Source: an uncultured Clostridia bacterium
GTDB taxonomy: Bacteria; Bacillota; Clostridia; Christensenellales; Aristaeellaceae
Assembly: GCA_947631405.1 (NCBI GenBank)
Contig: CANRLC010000020.1
Location: 1-38,736 of the forward strand
DNA length: 38,736 bases
Reading direction: 5' to 3'
Below the pieces are notes generated by a model. The model had not been told where the DNA came from, did not search any database, and saw nothing but the letters and a program-made list of their open reading frames with translations. Position 1 is the stretch's first letter. Every line of letters begins with the position of its first letter. Positions 17,790 to 28,412 of this stretch are shown here, piece after piece. The translations under genes were made by a program, and so were the position numbers.

Positions 17790-18668
17790 ATGACGGGAAG
17801 CATCCTGCAGGGCATCGGCAGCTTTTATACGGTGCTCTGTGATGAGGACGGCGCGCGCTACACGCTGCGCGCCCAGAAGAAGCTGCGCAGACAGGGGACG
17901 ACGCCCACGGTGGGCGATCGCGTCCGCTTCACGCCCGGGCAGGGCGAGGAGGACGGCTGGCTGGAGGAGATATTGCCCAGACGCAGCCTGCTCCTGCGCC
18001 CCAGCGTCGCCAATGTGGATACGCTGATGCTCGTGCTGGCGAGCGTGCCCCAGCCGGACATGCTGCTCATCGATAAGCTGATCGTGCGCGCGCAGCGGGG
18101 GAACATGACCGCCGCGCTGTGCGTGAACAAGCTCGATCTGGGCGGCGAGCTGGCGCGGGAGATCGAGCGGGAATACCGCGGCGCGGCGCTGCAGGTCTTT
18201 TCCGTCAGCGCGCGCACGGGCGAGGGCATCCCGGCGCTGCGCGAGGCGATGCGCGGCAAGGTGACGGCGCTGGCGGGGCAGTCGGCGGTGGGCAAAAGCT
18301 CGCTGCTCAACGCGCTCTTCGGCCTGACGCTGGAGACGGGCGGCCTCAGCCGCCGCACCGACCGGGGACGCCACACGACGCGCCGCGCGGAAATGCTCTG
18401 CGTGGACGGCATGATGGCGCTGGACACGCCGGGCTTCAGCTTGCTGGAATTGGAGGAGGACATGCAGCCCGCGGACTTCGCGCAGGCGTATCCCGAGTAC
18501 GCCGCGCTGTCGCCTCGCTGCCGCTTCAAGCCCTGCCTGCACGACAGGGAACCGGGCTGCGCCGTACACGCGGCGGTGGATGCGGGCGAGCTGGGCCGCG
18601 CGCGCTGGGAGCGCTACCGCGCGCTGCTCTCCGAGGTGAGGGAAAACTGGAAAGGACGGTACGCATGA
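17790..18668 (+). CDS. rsgA: Ribosome small-subunit GTPase RsgA
   Basis: 292 residues from the ATG at 17790 with AGGAGG directly upstream. It is the circularly permuted GTPase that checks late 30S assembly. N-terminal OB fold (about 1-65), then permuted G motifs: NKLD (G4), SARTG (G5), GQSAVGKSS (G1), TDRGRHTT (G2) and DTPG (G3), then a zinc knuckle C-x4-C-x-H-x5-C (CRFKPCLHDREPGC). An in-frame extension back to 17691 lies in repeat C and is rejected. Confidence 0.96.
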   Translation: MTGSILQGIGSFYTVLCDEDGARYTLRAQKKLRRQGTTPTVGDRVRFTPGQGEEDGWLEEILPRRSLLLRPSVANVDTLMLVLASVPQPDMLLIDKLIVRAQRGNMTAALCVNKLDLGGELAREIEREYRGAALQVFSVSARTGEGIPALREAMRGKVTALAGQSAVGKSSLLNALFGLTLETGGLSRRTDRGRHTTRRAEMLCVDGMMALDTPGFSLLELEEDMQPADFAQAYPEYAALSPRCRFKPCLHDREPGCAVHAAVDAGELGRARWERYRALLSEVRENWKGRYA

Positions 18669-19324
18669 TGAAAATCTCCGCATCGCTGCTGGGCGCAGAC
18701 CTGCTCGACCTCGGGCGGGAGATTTGCCGCGCGAAGGAGGCGGGCGCGGCGTGGCTGCACATCGACGTGATGGACGGCCGCTTTGTGCCGAACCTCAGCT
18801 TTGGGCCGGGCCTCGTGCGCGCCGTGCGCCGGGTGAGCGACCTGTTTCTGGACGTGCATCTGATGCTCGAGCGGCCGATCGAGCATGTGGATCGCTTCGC
18901 CGACGCGGGCGCCGATCAGCTCTGCGTCCACGTCGAGGCCGACAGGCCGGAGGAGACGCTGCGCGCCATCGCCGCGCGCGGGGTGCGGCCGGGCATCTGC
19001 CTCAACCCCGACACCCCGGCGGAGGCGGTGTTCCCGCTGCTGCCGCTGTGCGACGCGGTGGTGGTGATGACGGTGCAGCCGGGCCTCGGCGGACAGAAGC
19101 TGCGCGAGGACGTGCTGCCCAAGCTGCGCGCGCTGCGCGAGGCGGCGGACAAGACCGGGCGGGAGATCCTCCTCAGCGTGGACGGCGGCGTCAAGGCGGA
19201 CAACGCCGCGCGCGTGCTGCGCGCCGGGGCGGACGTGCTGGTGATGGGCACCGGGCTTTTTGGCGACCCCGACCCGCGCGATGTGATCGAGCGCATCCGC
19301 CGGGAGGCCGCATGCGCGCGCTGA
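18665..19324 (+). CDS. rpe: Ribulose-phosphate 3-epimerase
   Basis: 219 residues; ATG overlaps the rsgA stop by four bases. It interconverts ribulose-5-P and xylulose-5-P in the pentose phosphate pathway. TIM-barrel motifs: SASLLGAD, HIDVMDGRFVPN, DVHLMLERP, LSVDGGV and GTGLF. The phosphate loop reads VQPGLGGQ where most family members have VNPGFGGQ, a mild deviation. It also suits the arabinose route further downstream, which feeds xylulose-5-P. Confidence 0.95.
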   Translation: MMKISASLLGADLLDLGREICRAKEAGAAWLHIDVMDGRFVPNLSFGPGLVRAVRRVSDLFLDVHLMLERPIEHVDRFADAGADQLCVHVEADRPEETLRAIAARGVRPGICLNPDTPAEAVFPLLPLCDAVVVMTVQPGLGGQKLREDVLPKLRALREAADKTGREILLSVDGGVKADNAARVLRAGADVLVMGTGLFGDPDPRDVIERIRREAACAR

Positions 19325-19950
19325 TCGTGCTGGGCGGCGACGCGCCGGGCGAGGCGCTGCTGCGCCGCTATGCGGCGGACAGCGACCTTCTGATCGCGGC
19401 GGACAGCGGTCTGGCCGCGTTTAACCGCGCGGGCGTCGCGCCCGACCTGCTCGTGGGCGACATGGACTCCGTGGAACCGTCGCTGCTCGCGCGCTACGCG
19501 CATACGCCGCAACGGCGGCTGAACCCCGTCAAGGACGACACTGACGGCGTGGATGCGCTCGACGTCGCGATCGCCCGCGGCGCGACGCAGATCGCGCTGC
19601 TCGGCGCGCTGGGCGGGCGCATCGATCACGCGCTGGCAAACCTGATGCTGCTCGTGCGCGCGCATCGCAAGGGCGCGCGGGCCGAGATCGTCACCGAATC
19701 CCTGCGCGCGCAGCGCGTGGACGGCGAGGCGCGCCTGCTTGGCGCGAAGGGCGACACCGTGTCGCTGCTGCCGCTGGGCGAGGCGCGCGGCGTGACGCTG
19801 ACGGGCTTTTTCTACCCGCTGCAGGACGCGACGCTGGGCAGCGCGCATCCGCTGGGCGTGAGCAACGTGGTCGTGCAGGACGAGGCCGTCGTGTACGTTC
19901 GCGAGGGCGATCTGCTGATGTTTCACTATGTGCGCGGCGCGGGAGACTGA
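19312..19950 (+). CDS. thiN: Thiamine pyrophosphokinase
   Basis: 212 residues; the ATG lies 13 bases inside the end of rpe. It converts thiamine to thiamine diphosphate with ATP. Motifs: ADSGLAAF, GDMDSVEP, DDTDGVDALD and LGALGGRIDHALANL, then a C-terminal beta-sandwich with SLLPLGEARGVTLTGFFYPL. It is last in the cluster, ending at a strong terminator. Confidence 0.95.
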   Translation: MRALIVLGGDAPGEALLRRYAADSDLLIAADSGLAAFNRAGVAPDLLVGDMDSVEPSLLARYAHTPQRRLNPVKDDTDGVDALDVAIARGATQIALLGALGGRIDHALANLMLLVRAHRKGARAEIVTESLRAQRVDGEARLLGAKGDTVSLLPLGEARGVTLTGFFYPLQDATLGSAHPLGVSNVVVQDEAVVYVREGDLLMFHYVRGAGD

Positions 19951-20002
19951 GCGCCCCGCGCGCGACGGCCCGGAAGGCGCGGCGGCGCTTTCTTTTTGTT
20001 TT
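19950..20002 (+). terminator. Terminator of the priA-thiN cluster
   Basis: Stem AGCGCC-C-CGCGC paired with GCGCG-GC-GGCGCT, then TTTCTTTTTGTTTT. The following stretch to 20241 holds no gene; it contains T-runs at about 20128-20135 and 20161-20167 and presumably the dgt promoter, but I see no clear hexamer pair. Confidence 0.8.
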
Positions 20003-20241
20003 GGCATCTTCCATCGGGCGCGGCCCCGCCCGCGCGCGTCTGGTCATCCCGCAGGGATTCTCCCGCATAGAACAGCAAACGGAAGCCTTTCCCGCGCGCG
20101 GCGAAGCCCGCAGGCCGCTGCCGCCCGCTTTTTTTGCGCCGAAGGCGGCCTTGCAGATAGGTTTTTTTGCGCGCGTGTCGAATACAGCAATACACTGTCG
20201 ATGGGAGCGGCGGGGCCGCCGCGTGGAGGAGGAGAACGCAG

Positions 20242-21249
20242 ATGAGCATCAAGGCCATGCTGGAGGCGCGCGAGCGCGAGACGCTCAGCCCGCGCGCCGT
20301 GCTGAGCGAGAATACGCGCGGGCGCGAGCATCCCATTTCTCCGGACGATATGCGCACCGAGTTCCAGCGCGACCGCGACCGCATCCTGCACTGCAAGAGC
20401 TTCAGAAGGCTCAAGGGCAAGACGCAGGTGTTTCTCTCGCCGCAGGGCGACCACTACCGCACCCGCCTGACGCACACGCTGGAGGTCACGCAGGTGGCCC
20501 GCACGATCGCGCGCGCGCTGCGCCTCAACGAGGATCTCGCCGAGGCCATCGCGATGGGGCACGATCTGGGGCACACCCCCTTCGGCCACGCGGGCGAGAG
20601 CGCGCTCAACAAGCTGATCGAGGGCGGCTTCGAGCACCGCGTGCAGTCCCGGCGGGTCGTCGAGGTGCTGGAGCGCGGCGGGGAGGGCCTCAACCTGACG
20701 TGGGAGGTGCGCGACGGCATCGAGCACCACTCCGGCGCGGTGCGCCCCGCGACGCTCGAGGGCCGCTGCGTCCACCTCGCCGACCGCATCGCCTACATCA
20801 ACCACGACATCGACGACGCCATCCGCGCGGGCATCCTGCTGCCGGAGGCCATCCCGCAGACGCTGCTGCGCCGCCTTGGACAGACCCACGGCGAGCGCAT
20901 CGACACGATGATCTCCAGCGTCGTGCGCCGCTCGCAGGACGGCGACGACGTCGCGATGGAGCCGGACGTCTGGGACGCGCTGATGGAGCTGCGCCAGTTC
21001 ATGTTCGAGCGCGTGTACTCGCGCGACTGGGCCTGCAACGAGACGATCAAGACCGGGCACATCATCGGCGAGCTGTTCGCGCACTTCATGAAATACCCAA
21101 CGCAGATGCCCAACGAATACGTCGAGATCGCCTACCGGGAGGGCATCGCCCGCGGCGTGTGCGATTACGTCGCCTGCATGACGGACGCGTATGCGGTGAA
21201 GACCTATCAAAAGCTGTTTATTCCGCCGTTTTTTGACGGAATTGACTGA
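20242..21249 (+). CDS. dgt: dGTPase-like HD-domain triphosphohydrolase
   Basis: 335 residues from the ATG at 20242, with GGAGGAGGAG upstream; the in-frame extension to 20167 lacks a ribosome-binding site. It hydrolyses dNTPs to deoxynucleoside and triphosphate. Signatures: FQRDRDRILHCKSFRRLKGK, His78 in the metal site, and the HD pair His107-Asp108 in GHDLGHTPFGHAGE. This is the usual gene ahead of dnaG-rpoD in Clostridia. It is separated from dnaG by 86 bp. Confidence 0.94.
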   Translation: MSIKAMLEARERETLSPRAVLSENTRGREHPISPDDMRTEFQRDRDRILHCKSFRRLKGKTQVFLSPQGDHYRTRLTHTLEVTQVARTIARALRLNEDLAEAIAMGHDLGHTPFGHAGESALNKLIEGGFEHRVQSRRVVEVLERGGEGLNLTWEVRDGIEHHSGAVRPATLEGRCVHLADRIAYINHDIDDAIRAGILLPEAIPQTLLRRLGQTHGERIDTMISSVVRRSQDGDDVAMEPDVWDALMELRQFMFERVYSRDWACNETIKTGHIIGELFAHFMKYPTQMPNEYVEIAYREGIARGVCDYVACMTDAYAVKTYQKLFIPPFFDGID

Positions 21250-21335
21250 AACTTCGGCCTTTGCGTCGAAAAAAACGCGCCGTGCATGCAGGAAAGTTCC
21301 GCGCGGCGGCGAAAAGAGTAGGACGGTGATGCGCG

Positions 21336-23096
21336 ATGAGCGGACGGTTCCCACAGGCGTGGCTCGAAGAGCTGCGCGCGCGCGCGGACATCGTGCAGGT
21401 CGTCTCTAGGTATGTGCAGCTCACGCCCAAGGGCGGGCGCTATTGGGGCCTTTGCCCCTTCCACGGCGAGAAAACGGCCAGCTTCACCGTCAACCCCCAG
21501 CGGCAGATGTTCTATTGCTTCGGCTGTCACGCCGGGGGCAGCGCGATCAACTTCGTGATGGAGATCGAGCGCCTCGAGTTTAAGGACGCCGTCAAGCTCC
21601 TCGCCGAGCAGATGCACATGGATCTGCCCGAGATGGTGGACGGCCCGAACGAGGGCGTCAGCCGCAGCGAAAAGGAGCGCCTGTACGAGGCCAACCGCCA
21701 GTGCGCGCGCTTTTACCACGCGCAGCTCTGGCAGCCGCAGGGTGCGCAGGTGCTCTCGTATCTGCGCGGGCGCGGACTGAGCGATTCGACCCTGCGCGTG
21801 TTCGGGCTGGGTTCCACGCCCGCCGCGTGGGACGGCGCGACGCGCGAGCTGCTCTCGCAGGGCTTTACGCAGGAGGAATTGATTCGCGCGGGCATCAGCG
21901 TCATGCGCGACGGCCGCCCGGTGGACATGTTCCGCCAGCGGGCGATCTTCCCGATCATCGACGCGCAGGGCCGCGTGCTGGGTTTCGGTGGGCGCGCGCT
22001 GGGCGACGCCAAGCCCAAATACCTGAACACCGGGGACACGCCCGTGTTCAACAAGCGGCTGGGCGTGTTCGCGGCGAACCTGCTCAAAAAGGAGCGCGCG
22101 CTGCCGCGGGTGATCCTCGTCGAAGGGTACATGGACGTCGTCTCGCTCGTGCAGGCGGGGGTCAAAGGCGTCTGCGCGACGCTGGGCACCGCGCTGACCC
22201 TCGAGCAGGCGCGACTGCTCAAGCGCTACGCGCCGGAGATCTGGGTCGCCTACGACGGCGACGCCGCCGGGCAGCACGCCATCCTGCGCGCGCTGACCAT
22301 TTTTGAGGACGAGGGCGTCCACGCCCGCGTGCTCGATTTCCCCGACGGCATGGATCCGGACGAGTTCGTGCGCGCGCGGGGCGCGCAGGCCGTAGACGCC
22401 TTGGCGCCCGTGGACGCTACGTCCTACCGCATGAAGCAGGAGGCCGCCCAGCACGATCTCTCCACGCAGGAGGGGCGAACCGCCTACGCGATCGCGTGCG
22501 CCAAATTCCTTTCGCGCATACGAGAGCCGGTGGAATTGGAAAACTACATCCAGCAGCTGATGCTTACGACCGGCTTCACCCGCGAGGTGCTGCTCGCGCA
22601 GATCGGCCGCACCGAGCTGATCGCGGAGGACAAGCGCTCCGTGTACCGCCACGCCGCGAGGCCGCTGCAGGAGACGAACGACGGCGCGGACACGCGCACG
22701 ACCGCGGCGGAGGAACAGCTGCTGCGCCTGCTGTGCGAGGGCCGGCTGGAGGCCGGAGCCGTCACGGCGGAGGACTTTGTGACGGAACCTCGCCGCGCGC
22801 TGGCGGAAAAGCTGCTTGCTGGGCAATCGCCCGCGCAGATATTGGAAGAAATCGAGGACGAGGACGAGCGCGCCCGCGCCGCCGGATGGCTCGGCGGCGA
22901 CAGCGGCGTGAGCGATGGACAGGAGCTGCGCGCCGTGCAGGATTGCCTGCGCGCGCTGCGCGGCCAGCGCGCCCGGCGCGAGATCGAGCGCCTGACGCAG
23001 CTCGCGTCCGGCCAAACGGGCGAGGAGCGCCGCGCCACCTTGCAGCGCATACAGGAATTGACGAAGGAAAGCAGAACCCCGGCAAGAAAGGATTGA
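21336..23096 (+). CDS. dnaG: DNA primase
   Basis: 586 residues. It makes RNA primers at the replication fork. N-terminal CHC2 zinc site Cys40, His43, Cys61 and Cys64; catalytic core with Toprim motifs [10 protein letters not shown] and YDGDAAGQ (about 262-315); C-terminal helicase-binding region from about 440. The ribosome-binding site is weak (GTAGGACGG). The stop lies 7 bp before rpoD, the classical macromolecular synthesis operon. Confidence 0.97.
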   Translation: MSGRFPQAWLEELRARADIVQVVSRYVQLTPKGGRYWGLCPFHGEKTASFTVNPQRQMFYCFGCHAGGSAINFVMEIERLEFKDAVKLLAEQMHMDLPEMVDGPNEGVSRSEKERLYEANRQCARFYHAQLWQPQGAQVLSYLRGRGLSDSTLRVFGLGSTPAAWDGATRELLSQGFTQEELIRAGISVMRDGRPVDMFRQRAIFPIIDAQGRVLGFGGRALGDAKPKYLNTGDTPVFNKRLGVFAANLLKKERALPRVILVEGYMDVVSLVQAGVKGVCATLGTALTLEQARLLKRYAPEIWVAYDGDAAGQHAILRALTIFEDEGVHARVLDFPDGMDPDEFVRARGAQAVDALAPVDATSYRMKQEAAQHDLSTQEGRTAYAIACAKFLSRIREPVELENYIQQLMLTTGFTREVLLAQIGRTELIAEDKRSVYRHAARPLQETNDGADTRTTAAEEQLLRLLCEGRLEAGAVTAEDFVTEPRRALAEKLLAGQSPAQILEEIEDEDERARAAGWLGGDSGVSDGQELRAVQDCLRALRGQRARREIERLTQLASGQTGEERRATLQRIQELTKESRTPARKD

Positions 23097-23103
23097 AGCG
23101 CTT

Positions 23104-24204
<1,101 letters not shown>

Positions 24205-24208
24205 ACCC

Positions 24209-24247
24209 AAAGGGGGCTGTCGGGGCTGCGCCTGACAGCCCCCTTTT
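24209..24247 (+). terminator. rpoD terminator
   Basis: Arms AAAGGGGGCTGTC and GACAGCCCCCTTTT around a 12-base loop, 5 bases after the stop codon, ending in a T-run. Confidence 0.88.
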
Positions 24248-24284
24248 ACACCGAATCGCCAAGCGAACGGAGGGGAGGCCGCGC

Positions 24285-25772
24285 ATGCGCAAAGCGCGCG
24301 AGATGAAGCCGCTGGACGCGCGGCTCGCCTGCGTCGCGGAGCTGACGCGCGAGGCGCTTCAGGGCAAACCTGCGCCGCGCGCGGCGGACGTGGGCTGCGA
24401 CCACGGCCGGCTCACGCTGCACCTGCTTCGCGGCGTGCCGGGGCTGACCATGTATTCCAGCGACGTGAGCGCGCCGTCGCTGCAAAAGGCGCGCGATCTG
24501 CTCGCCGAATACGGCATGGAGGATCGCGCGCGGCTTTCCGTCGCCGACGGCCTCGCCGCCCTCGACGAGCCGGTGGACGCCGTCGTGATCGCGGGGATGG
24601 GCGCGGGCACCGCGCTGCGCATCCTGCGCGAAGGCCGCGCGCGCGTGGGCGACGCGGCGCTGATCGTGCAGGCCAACCGCGACGTGGAGTTTCTGCGCGC
24701 GGGGCTGGCCGAGATGGGCTTTGCTGTCGAACGCGAGGCGTATTGCGAGGCGGCGGGGCGGCGCTATGTCGCCCTGCGCGCGCGCAGCGCGCCGCCGCGC
24801 AGATTGACGGCGCGGGAGGCGTTTCTGGGCGCGGCGGCGGGCAGCGCGAGGGACGAGGAGCAGCGCGCCTATTGGAACTGGCGGCGGGACGTGATCGCCC
24901 GCCAGATGGCGCGCGCGGCGTCGGGGCGTTCGCCCTCGGCGGCTGCGTGCCTCGCGCGGCGAAACACGGAACTGACATGGATTGAGGAGGCGCTGCACAT
25001 GGGCGCATGCACGGCGAAGGAGATCGAGCGGCTCGTGGGGGAGATCGCGCCCTACGAGCTGGCGGAGGAATGGGACAACGTGGGCCTGCTCGTGGGCCGG
25101 GGCGAGCGCGAGGTGACGCGCGTGCTGGTGGCGCTGGACGCCACGCAGGCCGCGCTTGACGAAGCGGTCGCGCTCGGCGCGCAGCTGATCGTCACGCATC
25201 ACCCGGTGATGTTCCACGCGCGCAAGCGCCTCACCGATGGCGACCGCGAGGGCGCGCTGCTGCTTGCCATGGCGCGCGCGGACGTCGCGCTGATCGCGGC
25301 GCACACCAATCTGGACGCCGCGCCCGGCGGCGTCAACGATACGCTGATGCGCCTGATGGGCTGCGAAGCGATCGAGGGCGAGGGCTGCGTGCGCGCGGGC
25401 GTGCTGCCCGAGGAGACGACGCTGGACGAATTGCGCGAGCGGGCCGCGCGCGCGCTGGGCGGCGTCGTGCGCGCCTACGGCCCGGGCGGCGCGCGGGTGC
25501 GGCGGCTGGGCTGCTGCTCCGGCGCGGGCGGCAGCGAGCTGGACGCGGCGCGGATGCTGGGCATCGACTGCTTCCTCACGGGCGAGATCGCCCACCACGC
25601 GGCGCTCGACGCCGTCGGCGCGGGGCTGTGCGTGCTGGAGGCGGGCCACTACGAGACGGAAAATCCCGTGTGCGATGTGCTCAAAACGGCTTTACAAACC
25701 AAGCTCGATGCGCTAAAATATACCGTAACGGTTTTTCGCTCGGGGGTCGATCCCTTTGGGCGCGAGGAATGA
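24285..25772 (+). CDS. trmK-nif3: TrmK-Nif3 fusion: tRNA m1A22 methyltransferase plus Nif3/YqfO protein
   Basis: 495 codons in one open frame, starting at ATG after GGAGGGGAGG. Residues 1 to about 235 are TrmK, the SAM enzyme methylating A22 of tRNA (ADVGCDHGRL motif I, IAGMGAGTA, IVQANRDVEFLR). Residues 239-495 are a Nif3-like dinuclear-metal protein (EEWDNVGLLVG, VTHHPVMFH, AHTNLDAAPGGVND, HYETENP). These are normally two adjacent genes, and each half has its usual full length. Near the junction, GAGGAGG precedes an in-frame ATG at 24999, so Nif3 could also be made separately. Out-of-frame TGA triplets at the junction mean one lost or added base upstream could have removed the TrmK stop. 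It may be a real fusion, or a sequencing slip. Confidence 0.85.
   Translation: MRKAREMKPLDARLACVAELTREALQGKPAPRAADVGCDHGRLTLHLLRGVPGLTMYSSDVSAPSLQKARDLLAEYGMEDRARLSVADGLAALDEPVDAVVIAGMGAGTALRILREGRARVGDAALIVQANRDVEFLRAGLAEMGFAVEREAYCEAAGRRYVALRARSAPPRRLTAREAFLGAAAGSARDEEQRAYWNWRRDVIARQMARAASGRSPSAAACLARRNTELTWIEEALHMGACTAKEIERLVGEIAPYELAEEWDNVGLLVGRGEREVTRVLVALDATQAALDEAVALGAQLIVTHHPVMFHARKRLTDGDREGALLLAMARADVALIAAHTNLDAAPGGVNDTLMRLMGCEAIEGEGCVRAGVLPEETTLDELRERAARALGGVVRAYGPGGARVRRLGCCSGAGGSELDAARMLGIDCFLTGEIAHHAALDAVGAGLCVLEAGHYETENPVCDVLKTALQTKLDALKYTVTVFRSGVDPFGREE
24984..25001 (+). promoter_or_regulatory. Internal ribosome-binding site and start for the Nif3 half
   Basis: GAGGAGG (24984-24990), 8-base spacer, ATG (24999-25001) followed by GACTAKEIERLVGEIAPYELA, the expected N-terminus of a stand-alone Nif3 of 257 residues. 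It suggests the two proteins were, or still are, translated separately. Confidence 0.6.
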
Positions 25773-25785
25773 GGAGGGCCGAGCT

Positions 25786-26493
25786 TTGGAACAGTACGAA
25801 CTCTTGTGGCAATACCAGCAGGTGGACATGGAGCTGGAAAAATACGAGCGCGAGATGCGCGCCAACGCCAACCGCAAGGAGCTGCTCAAGCACCGCGACT
25901 TCCTGCTCGAACAGCAGGGCGTGCTCAAGAAGATCGAGACGGACGTCGAGAACATGGGCGACCGCATGGAGGCGCTCGCCGACGAGATCGAGCGGCTGAG
26001 CGCCAGCGTGAACGAAGCCGCCGCCGCCTTCGAGCAGCACCGCCCGGAGGATCTGGAGGAGGCCCGCAAGCAGATCGCCGCGATGGAGAAGCTGATCGCG
26101 ACCATCTCCCGCTACGAGACGGAGCTGGCCAAGGCCCGCAAGGACGCCGACGCCCGCGACCGCCAGCAGCGCGAGGTGCGCGTGCGCTCGGCCAAGGCCC
26201 GCGCGGAGTTTGACCGCATCAAGCTGATCTACGACGAGGAGTACAAGCAGGCCAAGGTCACCCTCGAGCAGCTTCAAAGCAAGGTCGCCGAGGCGGCCAA
26301 GGGCATCGAGCCGGAGCTGCTCGAAAAATACAAGGCCATCAAGCGCCATTCCACGCCGCCCATCACGCGCATCCACGACGGGCGATGCGGCGGCTGCAAC
26401 ATGCAGCTGCCCTCGGCGGAGATGAGCCGCGTGCGCGACGGCGCGATCTTCGTGGAGTGCGAAAACTGCGGGCGCATCATTCTGGTCAAGTGA
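25786..26493 (+). CDS. Coiled-coil zinc-ribbon protein (COG1579-like)
   Basis: 235 residues from TTG at 25786, set by GAGGAGGG seven bases upstream; in-frame starts before it overlap nif3. A long charged helical coiled coil (about 20-185) is followed by a C-terminal zinc ribbon CGGC...CENC (RCGGCNMQL and ECENCGRII). This family commonly follows nif3 in Firmicutes and is thought to be a nucleic-acid-associated protein; no reaction is known. The gene ends the cluster; hairpins follow. Confidence 0.9.
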   Translation: MEQYELLWQYQQVDMELEKYEREMRANANRKELLKHRDFLLEQQGVLKKIETDVENMGDRMEALADEIERLSASVNEAAAAFEQHRPEDLEEARKQIAAMEKLIATISRYETELAKARKDADARDRQQREVRVRSAKARAEFDRIKLIYDEEYKQAKVTLEQLQSKVAEAAKGIEPELLEKYKAIKRHSTPPITRIHDGRCGGCNMQLPSAEMSRVRDGAIFVECENCGRIILVK

Positions 26494-26498
26494 GCTGT

Positions 26499-26529
26499 GC
26501 CGCCGCCATCCTTTGCGGGAGGGCGGCGG
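26499..26529 (+). terminator. GC hairpin after the zinc-ribbon gene (left copy)
   Basis: Arms GCCGCCGCC and GGCGGCGG around a loop of about 14 bases, 6 bases after the stop. No T-run follows because repeat B starts here. The 16-base stretch GAGCTGTGCCGCCGCC at 26492-26507 recurs at 26655-26670. Confidence 0.55.
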
Positions 26530-26530
26530 T

Positions 26531-26660
26531 CAGTCTGCTAATGAAGCCTTTTCTCCCCCGAAGGGGGGAGAAAAGACGATTCTTTTTTTCAATGATTGCT
26601 CGTTTTTTGAATTGGATTCAAATGAATTTTGATGCGTGCTACAGTTTTTTCGACGAGCTG
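26531..26660. repeat. Intergenic inverted-end element, copy B
   Basis: Starts CAGTCTGCTAATGAAGCC and ends TTTTTTCGACGAGCTG. Inner hairpin CTTTTCTCCCCC with GGGGGGAGAAAAG and the AT-rich part (TGATTGCT...TTTTTTGAATTGGATTCAAA) align with copy A over most of its length. Bracketed by two related GCCGCCGCC/GGCGGCGG hairpins. Confidence 0.6.
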
Positions 26661-26661
26661 T

Positions 26662-26701
26662 GCCGCCGCCTTTTCCTTGCTGGGGAGGGCGGCGGCCTTT
26701 T
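26662..26701 (+). terminator. GC hairpin with T-run (right copy)
   Basis: Arms GCCGCCGCC and GGCGGCGGC around a 17-base loop, then CTTTT. Probably the working terminator for the dgt-to-zinc-ribbon cluster, displaced downstream by repeat B. Confidence 0.65.
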
Positions 26702-26714
26702 GCGCGCCGCGCGC

Positions 26715-26743
26715 TTGACAGCCGCGGCCTTTGACGGTATACT
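26715..26743 (+). promoter_or_regulatory. Promoter of the sugar kinase operon
   Basis: Perfect -35 TTGACA (26715-26720), 17-base spacer, -10 TATACT (26738-26743). It is the strongest-looking sigma-A promoter in the window. Confidence 0.88.
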
Positions 26744-26753
26744 GATATAAAAG

Positions 26754-26769
26754 ATCGTTCGACAACGAT
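26754..26769 (+). promoter_or_regulatory. Palindromic operator candidate
   Basis: ATCGTT-CGAC-AACGAT, perfect 6-bp arms, 10 bases after the -10, that is over the transcription start. Position and symmetry fit a repressor site (LacI or GntR type sugar regulators), but no such regulator gene is in the window. Confidence 0.5.
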
Positions 26770-26792
26770 AAGATAGAAAGGGGAAGTGCGCC

Positions 26793-28397
26793 ATGGACAA
26801 CGAACGCGCGCGCGAAGCCATTCGCGCAGGAAAGGCGGCGCTGGGCGTCGAGCTGGGATCGACGCGCATCAAGGCGGTGCTCATCGGCGAGGATCACGCG
26901 CCCATCGCGATGGGCGCAAGCGACTGGGAGAACCGGCTGGAGGGCGGCGTGTGGACGTACCACATGGACGACGTGTGGGGCGGGCTGCGCGCGGCCTACG
27001 CCGCGTTGGCGGCGGATGTGAAGGCGCGCTACGGCGTGCCGCTGGAGCGCCTTGCGGCGCTGGGCGTCTCCGCGATGATGCACGGCTATCTGCCTCTGGG
27101 CGCGGACGACGAGCCGCTGACGGCGTTTCGCACCTGGCGCAACACCATGACCGAGCAGGCCGCGGGCGAACTGACGGAGCTGTTCTCCTTCAACATCCCG
27201 CAGCGCTGGAGCATCGCGCACCTGCATCAGGCGGTGCTGCGCGGGGAAAGCCATCTGCCGGACATCAAGCGGCTGACCACGCTGGCGGGCTACATCCACC
27301 TGCACCTGACCGGCCGCCACGCGCTGGGCGTGGGCGAGGCGTCGGGCATGTTCCCGATCGACAGCGACAAGTGCGATTACGACCAGCGCATGATCGACCG
27401 CTACGACGCGCTCGTGGCGGACAAGGGCTTCCCGTGGAAGCTGCGCGACATCCTGCCGCAGGTGCTCTGCGCGGGCGACGACGCCGGGACGCTCACGCCC
27501 GAGGGCGCGCGATTGCTTGACCCGACGGGCGCATTGCAGCCGGGCGCGCCGCTCGCCCCGGCGGAGGGCGACGCCGGCACCGGCATGGCCGCCACCAATA
27601 GCGTTGCCGCGCGCACGGGCAACGTCTCGGCGGGCACGTCCGTCTTCGCGATGGTCGTGCTGGAGAAGCCGCTCTCGCGCGTGCATACCGAGATCGACAT
27701 GGTCACCACGCCCACCGGAAAGCCCGTGGCGATGGTGCATTGCAACAACTGCACCAGCGACATCAACGCGTGGGCGGGCATGCTCTCCGGCTTTTGCAAG
27801 GCCGCCGGAAAGCCTGCCGACATGGGCGAGATCTACACCGCGCTCTTTACCGCCGCGCTCTCAGGCGAGGCGGACTGCGGCGGCGTCGCCAACGTGTGCT
27901 ACCTCTCCGGAGAGCCGGTGACGGGCCTTGCCGAGGGCCGACCGATGATCGTGCGCCAGCCCGATGCGCGCATGACCTTCCCGAACTTCGCGCGCGCGCT
28001 GCTGGACGGCGCGATCGTCACGCTGAAGCTGGGCATGGACATCCTCGTGCGCGAGGAAGCCGTGCGCATCGACGCGCTGCTCGGCCACGGCGGCTTCTTC
28101 AAGACGCCCGTCGCCGGGCAGAAGCTGCTCGCCGCCGCGCTGCGCACCCCGGTCTCCGTGATGGAGACGGCAGGCGAGGGCGGCCCGTGGGGCATGGCGC
28201 TGCTGGCCGCGTACCGCGTGAACCGCGCGCCGGGCGAGACGCTGGAGGACTATCTGCAAAACCGCGTGTTCGCGGGCGCGAAGGGCAGCCGCATCGAGCC
28301 GGACGACGCCGATGCGCAGGGCTTTGACCGCTATGCGGAGCGCTTCACGCAGGCGCTCGCCGCCGAGCGCGCCGCCGTCGAGGCGATGCGGGATTAA
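26793..28397 (+). CDS. FGGY-family carbohydrate kinase, probably acting on L-ribulose
   Basis: 534 residues. The FGGY/actin-fold signature is visible: phosphate loop [17 protein letters not shown] near the N-terminus, [10 protein letters not shown] and [10 protein letters not shown] in the sugar-binding half, [14 protein letters not shown], and the C-terminal [17 protein letters not shown] enzymes phosphorylate pentoses or related sugars with ATP. It sits 15 bases ahead of an L-ribulose-5-phosphate 4-epimerase gene, so L-ribulose is the likeliest substrate, but it does not look like classical AraB. Xylulose is an alternative. ATG follows AAAGGGGAAGTGCGCC. An araA isomerase gene is not in the window. 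Confidence 0.88.
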   Translation: MDNERAREAIRAGKAALGVELGSTRIKAVLIGEDHAPIAMGASDWENRLEGGVWTYHMDDVWGGLRAAYAALAADVKARYGVPLERLAALGVSAMMHGYLPLGADDEPLTAFRTWRNTMTEQAAGELTELFSFNIPQRWSIAHLHQAVLRGESHLPDIKRLTTLAGYIHLHLTGRHALGVGEASGMFPIDSDKCDYDQRMIDRYDALVADKGFPWKLRDILPQVLCAGDDAGTLTPEGARLLDPTGALQPGAPLAPAEGDAGTGMAATNSVAARTGNVSAGTSVFAMVVLEKPLSRVHTEIDMVTTPTGKPVAMVHCNNCTSDINAWAGMLSGFCKAAGKPADMGEIYTALFTAALSGEADCGGVANVCYLSGEPVTGLAEGRPMIVRQPDARMTFPNFARALLDGAIVTLKLGMDILVREEAVRIDALLGHGGFFKTPVAGQKLLAAALRTPVSVMETAGEGGPWGMALLAAYRVNRAPGETLEDYLQNRVFAGAKGSRIEPDDADAQGFDRYAERFTQALAAERAAVEAMRD

Positions 28398-28412
28398 GAG
28401 GGGAGGATGGCC

